Origin: Lanius collurio
Lineage: Eukaryota > Chordata > Aves > Passeriformes > Laniidae
Assembly (NCBI GenBank): GCA_020086605.1
Contig: JACBWW010000049.1
Coordinates: 1,779,276-1,843,275, forward strand
Direction of reading: 5' to 3'
DNA: 64,000 nt
Positions 48,601 through 58,080 of this stretch are shown in pieces; the stretch's first letter is position 1, and each line of letters opens with the position of its first letter. The notes beneath the pieces were generated by a model, which saw only the letters and a program-made list of their open reading frames with translations, was not told the DNA's origin and did not search any database. The position numbers and the translations under genes were made by a program.

Positions 48601-51600
48601 TCTCAAATGCAGGGAAAGAGGTTATGGTGGTTGGAGTGGGTGACAAGATCAGAGGCCTGCTTCAGAGGTATAAAGGATGGGGCCCAGAACTCACACCACA
48701 AAAGAGTTTTGTTGGGAGTTTTGTTTGTTTGTCTATGGTAGAAATTTCAAAACAGTTTAGAAGATTGTGTGCCATTGGCAGGAAATTGCATATAAGGGAA
48801 CTGTGCAAAATTCAAGTTCCTGTAAAAAAAAAATCTGCAGATATCCTAAAAGTGGTTTGGTCATCTCACAATTTGGAAAACTGCTGCACAGCACTATTAT
48901 ATTCTTGAAATAAAAGTCTCAAAGCTGGCAACTTGTGAAGCTATTGTAATTTAACTAAAGGCAAAGTTTTTTTTCAAACCTTAATTGAGTAAAACATTTA
49001 GTTCTGAATGCTCCTAAGTTACAGTTAGTTATTCCTAGTGAGTCAGTCTTGCTGCCTCATTATTGTACTGTAGAGCATCCACTTGGTTCTAACACAGGTT
49101 TGTTGATGCTGCAGGACACATGGCAACTATTTCCTGCTGACATTCAAAGAGGTGGGACGGAGACCCCCGAGCTTTGGAGATGCTTCAGCCATAGCTTTAG
49201 AGCTGTTAAACTCTGGGTATGAATTTGATGAAGGTTCTGTCATCTATAATCGTTTCAGGTAAGGTTGAACCAAAACTTCACTAGAAAAATATTTGGTAGA
49301 ATGCTTCAAGGAGCATATTGGCTGTATGAAGTTATATGAAAACTGACTGTGATTTGGCATGCTCACTTAACTTCTTGATATTGTTGTGTGTGAGGAACTT
49401 CTGTGTTGTTTTTTCTAGTGGCTGTGGTTGGAACTCCCTTTTGACTTGTGTATAGTGAAAGCTGTTAAATTTACAATCAGCACATCATTATATCCATGTG
49501 TTATCCGAGATCTTTTCATCAGGGTTATCACAAAACTTTGTGGCATTAGAAAGCCAGAAGTTGTATATTCTAATTAGATTTTAACCATTCAGTTTAGAGT
49601 TAGTTGAAGAGCCTATTTTGCTCTTTTTGTACAGGTCTGTCATCTCTTACAAGACTGATGAAAAGCCAATCTTCTCCTTTGAAACTGTGGCTGGCTCTGG
49701 TAAGTAGGGAGCTAGAAACCACCAGTTACATGCAGTGCTAAATCACTGGAAAAGTACTCTGAAAACAGGAATATGGTATTAAAACATCTTATTATGGTGC
49801 TTGTATCATAAGAGATGGTTTTATCTTGGCCAAGATCAGTCCAAGGCTGCCTTACAAAGGTGCTGCAGGGCAAGGAGGTTAAAAGGAAAGGTGGTACTAA
49901 TTCTGGTTTGAGATTCTGTCTCAAGGGAATTCTGCATATGTAAACTGTCAGTTCATTATTTCCAGCATGAACAACCTAAGTACTGAGTGACTTTGCACTG
50001 CTTGCTGAAAATACCCCAGAATGTTTCTGCAGCATGGGAAGATTAAACATAATATGGCAATAATGTATTTTGTTTTGGTCAGAACTTAATTTTCCTAATG
50101 TTAAATTGAATTAAAACACAAAAAATACATAACAAAATTATTACTGGCTGAATGTACACATAATATATTAAGAAAATCCCTCTGTGCTGCCTTAAGAATT
50201 GAAACAGCCCAGCCAGGTATTCTCTTCCATGTCACTGTGTTTTCCTGGAAGTAGTAAATCTTGGATATTTCTAAGTCTGCTCTTTCATGTTTTTCAGAAA
50301 GCCTAAGTATCTACGATGACATTGATGCTGATGTGCTGAGAAACTACCAGGAGTTCACACTAGCAAACATCCTGTACTACTCCCTGAAAGAATCCACCAC
50401 CAGTGAGCAGAGTGCCAGGATGACTGCCATGGACAACGCCAGCAAGAATGCTTGTAAGCTACTCCCTGCATTTTCCAGGACTTCAGTTTTTCAGCAGGAA
50501 AGTGCTGACCTCCCTTTGTGTAATTCTGTGCTTCAAGAATCAGCTATTTCCATCTTAATTCCATTTTGAGTAGGTTTTTTTTGAGCCAATTCAACTGAGA
50601 TTCTGTTTCAAACATGAATTATATTTAGTCCCTGGAAAGAGGGATTGCTGTCAAGAAAGAAGCCTAGGACTGGAAGTGAAATAACAGATTATTTAAAAGG
50701 CATATGAAATACTAAACTAATCTTGTAGTGGCTAAATATTCTCTATGCTCCTCTTATGTGGCTGCTCTGAGGATTTCCTGAATTTTTATAAATCTGTGCC
50801 TACCAGTTCACCAAATATAATTAGTGCAGCACAATTAAAGGTGGGGAACTTGAATAATAGTTAAATACCACGTGTCATGGAGAAAGTAGAGAATACATGA
50901 GTATTCCTTGGAAGGATACTGGTGATTGTGTGAAGCTGATGTGATGTGCAGTTGAGCTGCCTGGAAGGGTAGGCATGGCTCTGATGACCAGCCTGAAAGA
51001 AAGAGGTGATACCTTCTTTGTTTAAAAATAATTGAGAAAAAGAAAATATCAGAAAAATGTGTCTTCTTTTGCCTCAACTTGAAGGAAATAACCATGTTGT
51101 TAATTGACAGTGAAATCTAATTTCAAAGCAAATGAGGCATGCTTGTGTTATGTTACAATAAGCTATGTCATACCTGGTATTTACAGTCTGCCAGCTGTTC
51201 TGCAGATGTTTAACTGACAAGCTGAATTCTCAGGTTTCTAGATTGTCTACTGCTAATATTACCTCTGGGGAAAAAATGTCAGGTGCACTAAGCCTCTTGA
51301 TTTTTGCAGTGGTTTACAAGACAGTTGGATATTCTGCCCATAAAGCTTCTCTTTATCTGCATTTGAACATCATTTTGTGTTTAAACTCCAATCTTACCTT
51401 TTTCCAGCCGAGATGATTGACAAGTTGACCTTGACATTCAACCGCACCCGTCAAGCCGTCATCACCAAGGAGCTTATTGAAATCATCTCTGGTGCTGCTG
51501 CTCTGTGAGTATTTGAACATGCAGTCAGAGCTGTTGCAGCCATGTGCTGCTTCGTGTGTCAGGAGAATGGGCAAACTTTGGGATTGTAGGCCCTAAAACC

Positions 51601-52322
51601 AGAGGGAAGGCAGTCTGTGGCATGGCTCCCAAGCTTTTCAGCTTGTGCAGCTCTACTAACCAGAGCAAAGTTTGGCAGTTCTTTCTGAACAGATATAGTT
51701 AGAAAGCTGGTAAAGTAGATCTTCACCCTCAACACATGTCCTTGCCTAGCCAGGTGAGGGTTTTTCCTCCTTTTTGGCCTTTGGTGGATTTCCCCCCTCC
51801 CTTTTACCTGTACATTTCCTACTTTGCCTGGTCAAATAGCCCAGTAGTGTTGAGTGGGAGAGAGCAAATGAAATGATTTTGGATAAATACGTGTTCAGGA
51901 GCTGCGAGTTTAGGGGTGTGTTTGCAAGGAGGGAATTTCCAGATTTCCATATTGTTATGGAATATGCATTTTGCTTGAAGTTCAGTATTTTGCTTGTTTG
52001 CCTGAGAGCTGAGGTTTTGTACAGGTGTGTGCTGCAGGTTACAAGTGTGTGGGCTTTAGACCACAATTTGTAACTGCATGTAGCTTACGTGTATTACTGT
52101 AACAGTTAAAAGTTTGTGCTCTGTATGGAAATACATGTGTTTATATCCTGTGTATTTACAGAATGACTGGAATATGTATTTTATATTATTTTGGTGCTGT
52201 ATTGTGCTCTTCACAATACATTTGTGGTCATAAATCCGTGCAGAGTTTTGCCTGAATTTGCATGAGTTGCTTCCTAACCTGCTTGTTCTGTTTTTTCTCA
52301 TAATACCATAACCAGGGATTAA
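45342..52322 (+). CDS. ATP5F1C: ATP synthase F1 subunit gamma, mitochondrial (ATP5F1C), complete
   Basis: Gamma is the central rotor shaft of F1-ATPase in the mitochondrial matrix; its rotation drives catalysis at the beta subunits. Coding exons: 45342-45385, 47021-47055, 47982-48113, 48463-48667, 49115-49258, 49635-49699, 50298-50453, 51408-51504 and 52316-52322 (TAA), all with AG/GT borders and matching phases. The protein is 294 residues (human about 298). A presequence of about 21 residues ends ..VRNM, and the mature chain begins ATLKDITRR. The conserved N-terminal helix ([14 protein letters not shown]), the [11 protein letters not shown] strand and the C-terminal helix ending ..ISGAAALD are intact. 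Exon 9 is a small alternative exon; skipping it gives a 293-residue form. Intron 1 carries a CR1 with a nested LTR. Confidence 0.97.
45901..46268 (+). repeat. CR1 LINE, left part of an interrupted copy
   Basis: Sense CR1 in ATP5F1C intron 1, running up to GGTGGTGGAGTCACCGTGCC where an LTR insertion breaks it. The continuation is at 46700. Confidence 0.88.
46269..46699. mobile_element. Solo LTR of an endogenous retrovirus nested in CR1
   Basis: A 431-bp block begins TGATGCC and ends GGCATCA, a perfect 7-bp inverted terminal repeat with the TG..CA ends of retroviral LTRs. Flanks are CCTG and CCTA, fitting a 4-bp target duplication with one change. Removing the block joins the two CR1 halves without a gap. 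There is no internal coding sequence, so it is a solo LTR left by recombination. A TATAAAAG is present near the right end; its orientation is not settled. Confidence 0.82.
46700..46836 (+). repeat. CR1 LINE, right part of the interrupted copy
   Basis: Resumes at CTAGAGGTGTCTAAACAAAG and runs to the CR1 3' end (CTTTTCCAACCTGATTGATT), completing the copy that starts at 45901. Confidence 0.9.
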
Positions 52323-52353
52323 TCGGAAAAAGCGGTTCAGCCAAATCCAAGAG
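52316..52353 (+). CDS. ATP5F1C: ATP5F1C alternative penultimate exon (adds Asp and stop)
   Basis: A 38-base exon between an AG at 52314-52315 and a GT at 52354. When included, exon 8's CT plus G GAT TAA encodes Leu-Asp-stop. When skipped, exon 8 joins exon 10 at 52903 and reads CTG TGA, Leu-stop. Tissue-specific skipping of the equivalent small exon (heart form without, liver form with the extra Asp) is known in mammals. The sequence shows that both outcomes remain possible here. Confidence 0.85.
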
Positions 52354-52902
52354 GTAAAGTTATGTCATAGAAACTGGATTGTGTTTTAAAATTAATGAAC
52401 ACAGAAAATCTGAAGTCACGTGAGGAAGTCAGAATTCAGTTGTCTTGGTCAGACAAAAACTTCTTCCCAAAGAGCTGTGAAATTGCCCATTTCTAGTTTG
52501 AATGCCTGAACAAAGAGTTCTTAATCTTCAGTAATTTTAAGGAAAATGTCTATGTATGGAGTATAAACCCACATTAGATATAATTTTCTGTGGGGTTTTT
52601 TTCTGTATTATTAGATTCATTTGAGGTTACTGTTTGAATTTTTGCATAGAGCCCTAATGCTATGACTTAAAAATGTCTGTATGTAAGATGTACCTAAAGA
52701 AGTTTCTGTAGCAAAGTGAACATCTTCAAAATTTAAAATACGAGGAAAAATTCAAAATCTAAAATGTAAGAAAAAAAATAGATTTGATGAATAGTTTGTG
52801 GGGTGGTAAGGAGTATTAGTGAAGTATTCAAATTGGAGGAGATGACAGTTTAAATAAATAAATTAATGAAAGGGTTTTAATTTGTTTCAATTTTCCTCAC
52901 AG

Positions 52903-53045
52903 GTGAAGAGGAGCTCTTCTGAGCATATGTGGTTTAGCCTGCCTGTGTCTGTGTTGACAAGACTGCTCTGTTATCTTGTGAAGAAGTGGAAAAGCCCCAG
53001 AAATCTGTAAATTCTTACAATAAACCACCTCCATGAAACAGATCC
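52903..53045 (+). other. ATP5F1C: ATP5F1C last exon (3' UTR)
   Basis: Begins after TTTTCCTCACAG and contains AATAAA at 53019-53024, so the transcript should end near 53040. If exon 9 is skipped, its first bases (GTGA) complete the alternative stop codon TGA. Confidence 0.85.
53019..53024 (+). terminator. ATP5F1C poly(A) signal AATAAA
   Basis: Canonical hexamer, followed by a GT-rich stretch (TTTTGGTTGTCTGTGG) at about 53046-53061. Confidence 0.9.
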
Positions 53046-53487
53046 TTTTGGTTGTCTGTGGAGCGAATACTCCTGGAGTCTAAATATCTGTGTTGGGTTT
53101 GGTGTGCTTTAAAAAAATGTACTCTACATTTTTTATTTATTTGCTGTGTGAACTGTGTAAGGGGATGTTTGTTTTGAAGAGTGGAAGAGATTTTCTGTCT
53201 TCACCCTGTCTTTTGAAAGTGAAGTGACCTGCTTTGACAGTAGGCTGAAGGAGGAGACTGGAATAACCTCTTCATCACACAGTTGCAACACTGATCTCTC
53301 TTACTTGAATTTTGTATTGCTACTATTTCCAGATGTTCACTTTTAAAATTAACTGATCTCATTAGGTGAGTCACTACAGGGGTTATTTAGAATGCCCGCT
53401 TCTTACAGCATGGTCAGTGTATGTATAGAAATGTATATGTCAGAAGGCTGGGGTATCTCAGCTGTGGAGACAACCTGAGAATTTCGT

Positions 53488-53700
53488 TCAGCCTGGAGAA
53501 GGTTCCAAGGAGACCTTCCAGCACGGGAAGGAGCTCCAGGAGAGCTGGAAAGGGACTTTGGACAAGGGCATGGAGCAACAGGACAAGGGGGAGTGGCTTT
53601 TAACTGACAAGAGGGCAGGGTTAGATGGGCTGTTGGGAAGGAGGTGTTTACTGTGAGGGTGGTGAGCCCCTGGCACAGGTTGCCTGGAGAAGCTCATACT
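53488..53700 (+). repeat. CR1 fragment downstream of ATP5F1C
   Basis: Sense CR1: GCCTGGAGAAGGTTCCAAGG, CAACAGGACAAGGGGGAGTG and GGTGAGCCCCTGGCACAGGT. It breaks off before the 3' terminus. Confidence 0.88.
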
Positions 53701-54415
53701 GGTCCCAGTACGGAGCCCTGGGGAGCAGCCCCTCAGGACCTTGAGCTGTTGATCACACCAGGAGCTTCAGGACTTGGTTCTGGGTCCAGGTTCTGCTCTT
53801 CAGCCAAAGATGTGAGTGTGACTGATACAACAGACTGGGCTCTTGACTGACTGATCAACAGACTACTAATAAACTAAAGCACAAATTTGTGAACTAATTA
53901 AGTTCTAATACTAGACTTCTGTTATTTACAGTTCTGTCGGCTCTGATTAGTTACATGCAACTACTGAGTTACAGCTTAGCCCTTGTGTATGTTCACAGCC
54001 ACCACTGAGTAACAGCTCTGCTGCTTCTCCTTGTACCTCCTACACCACTCAGTTACTGTAAATTTTGTTTCTGGATCCTTTTTGCCATCGTCGTTCCATC
54101 CTTTCCCTACTTGTTGTTTTTTTTTTTTTCCCAATTAAACAACTCACCCAGAAACACTTTTTCTGCATTGCTGCCAATTTGCTGTTCCCAGGGCTAATGT
54201 TTCTACTGCCCAGGTAATCTTGGCCTTAAATATCATTATTTACATACCTGTCTGCTTACAGGTGATTGTGCAAGTCCCCTTGGAAGGGGCTCCAAGTTCC
54301 CCCTGGAGCCTCAGGCTGCACAATCCCAGCCTGTCTCCAGGGCAGAGGTATTTCACTCGGGGCATATTTGTGACCTCTGCTGCACTTGTTCTGGCAGCTC
54401 CATCTTCTTTGTGAG

Positions 54416-54480
54416 CCGAGTTCCCCAGAACTGGATGCAGGACTCCAGCTGGGATCAGAGGGCAGAGCACAGGGGAGGAA
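54416..54480 (-). repeat. Short CR1 fragment
   Basis: CCCCAGAACTGGATGCAGGA and CTCCAGCTGGGATCAGAGGG match an internal antisense CR1 block. Confidence 0.7.
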
Positions 54481-54654
54481 TCACCTCCCTCGATCCACTG
54501 TCCAGTTATTTAATTAAGGGTCTTCCCCCCAAAAGTTTAATGACAAGAACTTGACAGTGAACACTTGTTGGCTGCAGGTGTGATCTACCTGAGGGGAAAC
54601 ACAGCGAAGGCAAGCACTGACATCTGCCTCTTCTATCCAGCTGGAAAGAAAAAA

Positions 54655-54800
54655 TGAGAACACCTTCTTGGGCAGCCTGTTCCAGTGCTCTGCCACCCTC
54701 CGTGCAAGGAAGTTCTTCCTGATGAGGAGAAACTTTGTGAGTTTTAGCTGATGACCATTGCTCTGTGTCCTGTCACTGGACACCACTTAGAAGAGTCTGG
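54655..54800 (-). repeat. CR1 fragment
   Basis: Antisense CR1 with GGGCAGCCTGTTCCAGTGCT and AAGGAAGTTCTTCCTGATGA blocks. Confidence 0.85.
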
Positions 54801-54883
54801 CACCATCCTCTTGACAGCTGTCACTGAAATATATTGAGATATTTACATCTATTTAGAGGTATTGAGATTATTTATAGAGATCA

Positions 54884-55170
54884 TAGACTCAGGGGGTGGT
54901 TTGTGTTAGAAGGGACCTTTAAGGCTCACCTTGTTGCACCTGCTTCAAGGGACAAGGGCACTTTTCACTATCCCAGGTTGCTCAGAGCCCCATCCAGCCT
55001 GACTTTGAGTGTTGCCAGGATTGGGGCATCCACAGCTTCTCTGGGCAACTTGTGCCCAGTGTTGCACCACCCTCACACTGAAGAATTTCTTCCCCATATC
55101 CCATCTAAACCCACTCTCAGTTTGAAGCCATTCCGCCTTGTCCTGTCACCGCATGCACTTGTAAGTAGTC
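54884..55170 (-). repeat. CR1 fragment abutting the TAF3 CpG island
   Basis: Antisense CR1 3' end from ATCATAGACTCAGGGGGTGG through the CCACAGCTTCTCTGGGCAAC block to the CCTTGTCCTGTCACCGCATG block. It ends about 80 bp before the GC-rich TAF3 promoter. Confidence 0.92.
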
Positions 55171-55386
55171 TTGCCACAACCTTCCTGTAAGTTGCCTTCA
55201 GGCACGGGGAGTCAGTAGATGCTGAGATACTGCTATTGATATATTTATCTCATCCCGACCCGCGTGTCCCCGCAGCGCTGCGGGATTCGGGCACTCGGGG
55301 CGGCGTTTCCGCGCTCCGCGCCCCGCCCCGCTCGATGCGCTCGGCGCTGGAGCGGCGCTGCCTGCCGGGGGCGGGGCGGCGCCAAG

Positions 55387-55425
55387 ATGGCGGCGGCGAT
55401 GGCGGCGGTGGCGGGCGGTGCGTGA
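55387..55425 (+). CDS. Upstream ORF in the TAF3 leader
   Basis: ATG at 55387 within the YY1 motif opens 12 codons (MAAAMAAVAGGA) and stops at TGA 55423-55425, 30 bases before the TAF3 ATG. Whether it is in the transcript depends on the start site. YY1-initiated transcripts often start at or just before this motif, which could place the ATG inside or outside the leader. Confidence 0.4.
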   Translation: MAAAMAAVAGGA

Positions 55426-55455
55426 GAGCTCCCGCGGCCCCCCGGCCCCGGCGGG

Positions 55456-55621
55456 ATGTGCGAGACCTACTCCCGCTGGCTGCTGCGGGTGTCGGTGGCG
55501 CAGATCTGCCAGGCCCTCGGCTGGGACTCGGTGCAGGTGTCGGCCTGCGACCTCCTCACCGACGTGCTGCAGCGGTACCTGCAGGGGCTGGGCCGGGGCT
55601 GCCACCGTTACTGCGAGCTCT
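55456..55621 (+). CDS. TAF3: TAF3 first coding exon (partial gene)
   Basis: TAF3 is a TFIID subunit. It pairs with TAF10 through its N-terminal histone fold and reads H3K4me3 through a C-terminal PHD finger. This exon encodes 55 residues plus one base, beginning MCETYSRWLLRVSVAQICQA and ending ..HRYCELY across the junction. That is the start of the histone-fold domain and closely follows the mammalian sequence. The donor is CTCT then GTGAGT at 55622. Apparent differences from the human sequence as I recall it include Trp8 and Cys53. I found no further TAF3 exon before the window end, so exon 2 lies beyond 64000 or was missed. Confidence 0.93.
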
Positions 55622-55629
55622 GTGAGTGC

Positions 55630-58080
55630 GGGCTGGGGCTGGGCCGGGGAGGATGCGGCTGGACACGGTTCTGGGAGGCCAGTGTGAGTGGCCGTGCTTG
55701 AGCAGAGTACGGACTGAGTGGGCTCTCTGAGCCCNNNNNNNNNNACAGGGCAGGAGAGTACAGGGAGATGGGTTTGGGCAGCCCTGGGGAGGGGGTCTGT
55801 GGGGGAAGGCTGTGGGCTGTCAGTGGAGGTGTGAGAAGGACAGCTGGAAGCTGCTTGTCAGGCAGTGCCGGGAGCTGAGGGTGCTTGGCAGGGGAGGGTC
55901 GTGGAGGTGTGGTCATTTGGGTAGGGCTGGAGAGTGCGGGGAGGTGGGGTTTGGGCAGTGCTGGGGTCGGTGGGTCAGTGGGTGCGAGGTGTGGGTTTGG
56001 GGAAGATCGGCCCATGGGCCAGGGCTGTGGGGAAGGGGAGCCAGGCTGTGGAGCAGTGCACAGGACTGAGAGGATGGGGAGGGAAGCCGTGAGGCAGTGC
56101 TGGGGTGAAGGGGGGTCCTGGTGCCAGGGAGAACTGTGGGGCAGTGGGTCTGGGTGTGGACGAGGATTTGGGACTGTGGGGTTGGAGTTGGAGGAAAGGA
56201 GGCTCTGTGGCTGTAGGTGTGGGGATATGGGGCTGCTTTCCCCTGTCTTTGGCTGCAGGGTGCTGGGGAGGGGGAGACACAAGTACAGGAGGGGGAGATG
56301 GAGCTGTTGGCCCCATTGCTGGGCTGTTCTGAATCTGGGAGGGGGGTGAACTGGGGGGAGAAGGAGCAGCTAGCCCCTTTTCCTAGTGGGTTGTGTGCAT
56401 GGGACGATGCAGTGCTGTGTTGTGGCTCATCTTTGGATCATCTTTTGTGCCCTGTGGGCAGTGCTGGGGGCCCACTGTAGGTGGAGATGTGCACGTGGGG
56501 TTTACTGTTGTGGCACAAGGGGAAATGCTGAGGATGGAGGGTGCAAGGTTTGGATTCCCTCCTGCATGAGGAGGGAGAGGTGTGGCTGGAAGTCCTGTTG
56601 CTGGGGCTGGAGTGCTCTGGGTTGGGAATGTGTGTATAGAGGGGGGAAGCAGTGGTACTGTGGGGCTGGGAACATGTGTGGGAAGGCAGGGATGCACTAA
56701 CATGTTTTTTGGGGGAAGTGGAGCTGTAGTGCACAGGATGTGGGAGTGTGACAGGGCTGCACATAGGGGGTGTGGAGTACGTGTGTGCAGAAGGGGTGGG
56801 ATAATTTAGTGCATGTGGCATGAGGTATGAGAGTCCTCATGTGGATGCAGTGGAAGAGGTTTGGCTGTACATGTGCGGGACTGGAGTTAGCCAATGCTGC
56901 TGTTGAAGCGCTGCAGAAGGAGCTGGACATGATGGTGGGGGGCAGGATGCCCAGGGCCTCACTGGGTTTGGGGTGAGGTAGTGCTGCAGTGGAAGCATGC
57001 AAGTGGGAGAAAAGAAAGAGGGCTGGGAATCAGTGCCAAGGACTGCTGGCTGTGTCACACAGGAGTGTGGAATGTGAGTGTTGATGAGATTGGGAAGGGA
57101 GTGCCACTGCTGGGTCTAGGTCTACAGTATAGGATGCAGTTGTGTGTCCCTTTGGATTGTGAGTGTCCCTTGCAGAGCCTGCAGAGGAGGTAGTGAGAGG
57201 TTGGATGTCCTCCTGGTACCTGCAGAACATGGGGTGTGGGAGGACGGGATGTCCAGTTACTTACTGAGTCAGTAATGCTGCCAGTGGGGATGAGAGGGTG
57301 GTAGGGGTTTGCTGGGTCTGGGAGTGTCAGGAAAGGGTGCTGATGGGTCAGAAGGGTGGGGAAGATGACAGTCTGGGGGCAGAGGGAAGCTGTCAGGGTC
57401 ATTGCTGGGTCTAACCACAGGAAACGCTGTGGAGAATGTGGAGCAAGGCTCAGGCTGTTGGTGTGGTTGGAGAGTCGTGGGTCTGTGTGTGTGGAGGCCT
57501 TTGCTGCCCTGCATGTGGGGCTGGGAGGGTGTCATGTGGCAGAGATTTGTGTGCAGAGAGGTCCTGCTGGATCTAGAAGTTTCAGGAAGGAAATGAAGGG
57601 AGATCTCCATAACGGAGGGACTTTGGGGAGCAAGGGTACCCTGGAGAGATGGGTGTAGGCCATGTGTGCCTGGAAAAACAGGGCTGCTTATGCCTCCTGT
57701 GCCAAGAGGGACATGTTTCCCCTTCCTTTGGCATGCTGGAGAGCTGTGGCATTGTGCTGCCACAGCTGCTGCTCCATGTGTCCTGTACTTGTGGAGGGGA
57801 AAGTGCTGGAGAGCCCCTGAGGCAGAGGTCAGAGTAGTTGGGTCTGGCAGGGGTTAGAGCTGGAATGGATAATTGATTGCCTGAAGTGCTGGGTAGGGAG
57901 AAGGTGACTCACTGATGGTGGATTTGGGGCTGCTGAGGTTACTGGAGAGATAGTAGGGATGGCAGCACCAGTGGGAATGTTTGCCAGCACTTTTGTCCAA
58001 GCTGTGGGAACTGTGCTAATGAGGTGTCACAGCCACAGGTGAGGGGAAAATCAGAGGCAAGCTGCTGTCAGCTGGTGGAG
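55630..58080 (+). repeat. G-rich, C-poor low-complexity tract with recurring motifs
   Basis: About 2.4 kb dominated by GGGG, TGTGG and GCTGGGG words on the TAF3 sense strand. A TGCTGGGTCT-like word recurs (57111, 57311, 57402, and in altered form near 57565 and 57838), suggesting a degenerate minisatellite. The skew begins right after exon 1. Confidence 0.6.
55735..55744. other. Assembly gap (10 N)
   Basis: Ten unresolved bases inside the G-rich start of TAF3 intron 1. The true missing length is unknown, and GC/G-rich repeats are a usual cause. Confidence 1.

Larger units (their letters stand above)
55250..55640 (+). promoter_or_regulatory. TAF3 CpG-island promoter
   Basis: Strongly CpG-rich, TATA-less sequence with GC boxes (GGGGGCGGGGC at 55367-55377) and a perfect YY1 consensus AAGATGGCGGC at 55384-55394, 62 bases before the TAF3 start codon. 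Confidence 0.8.

Noticed and set aside
55608..57763. Pro/Ser/His-rich minus-strand ORFs of up to 224 codons
   Set aside because: They arise from the G-rich low-complexity tract, cross the assembly gap, and have no splice sites or family match.
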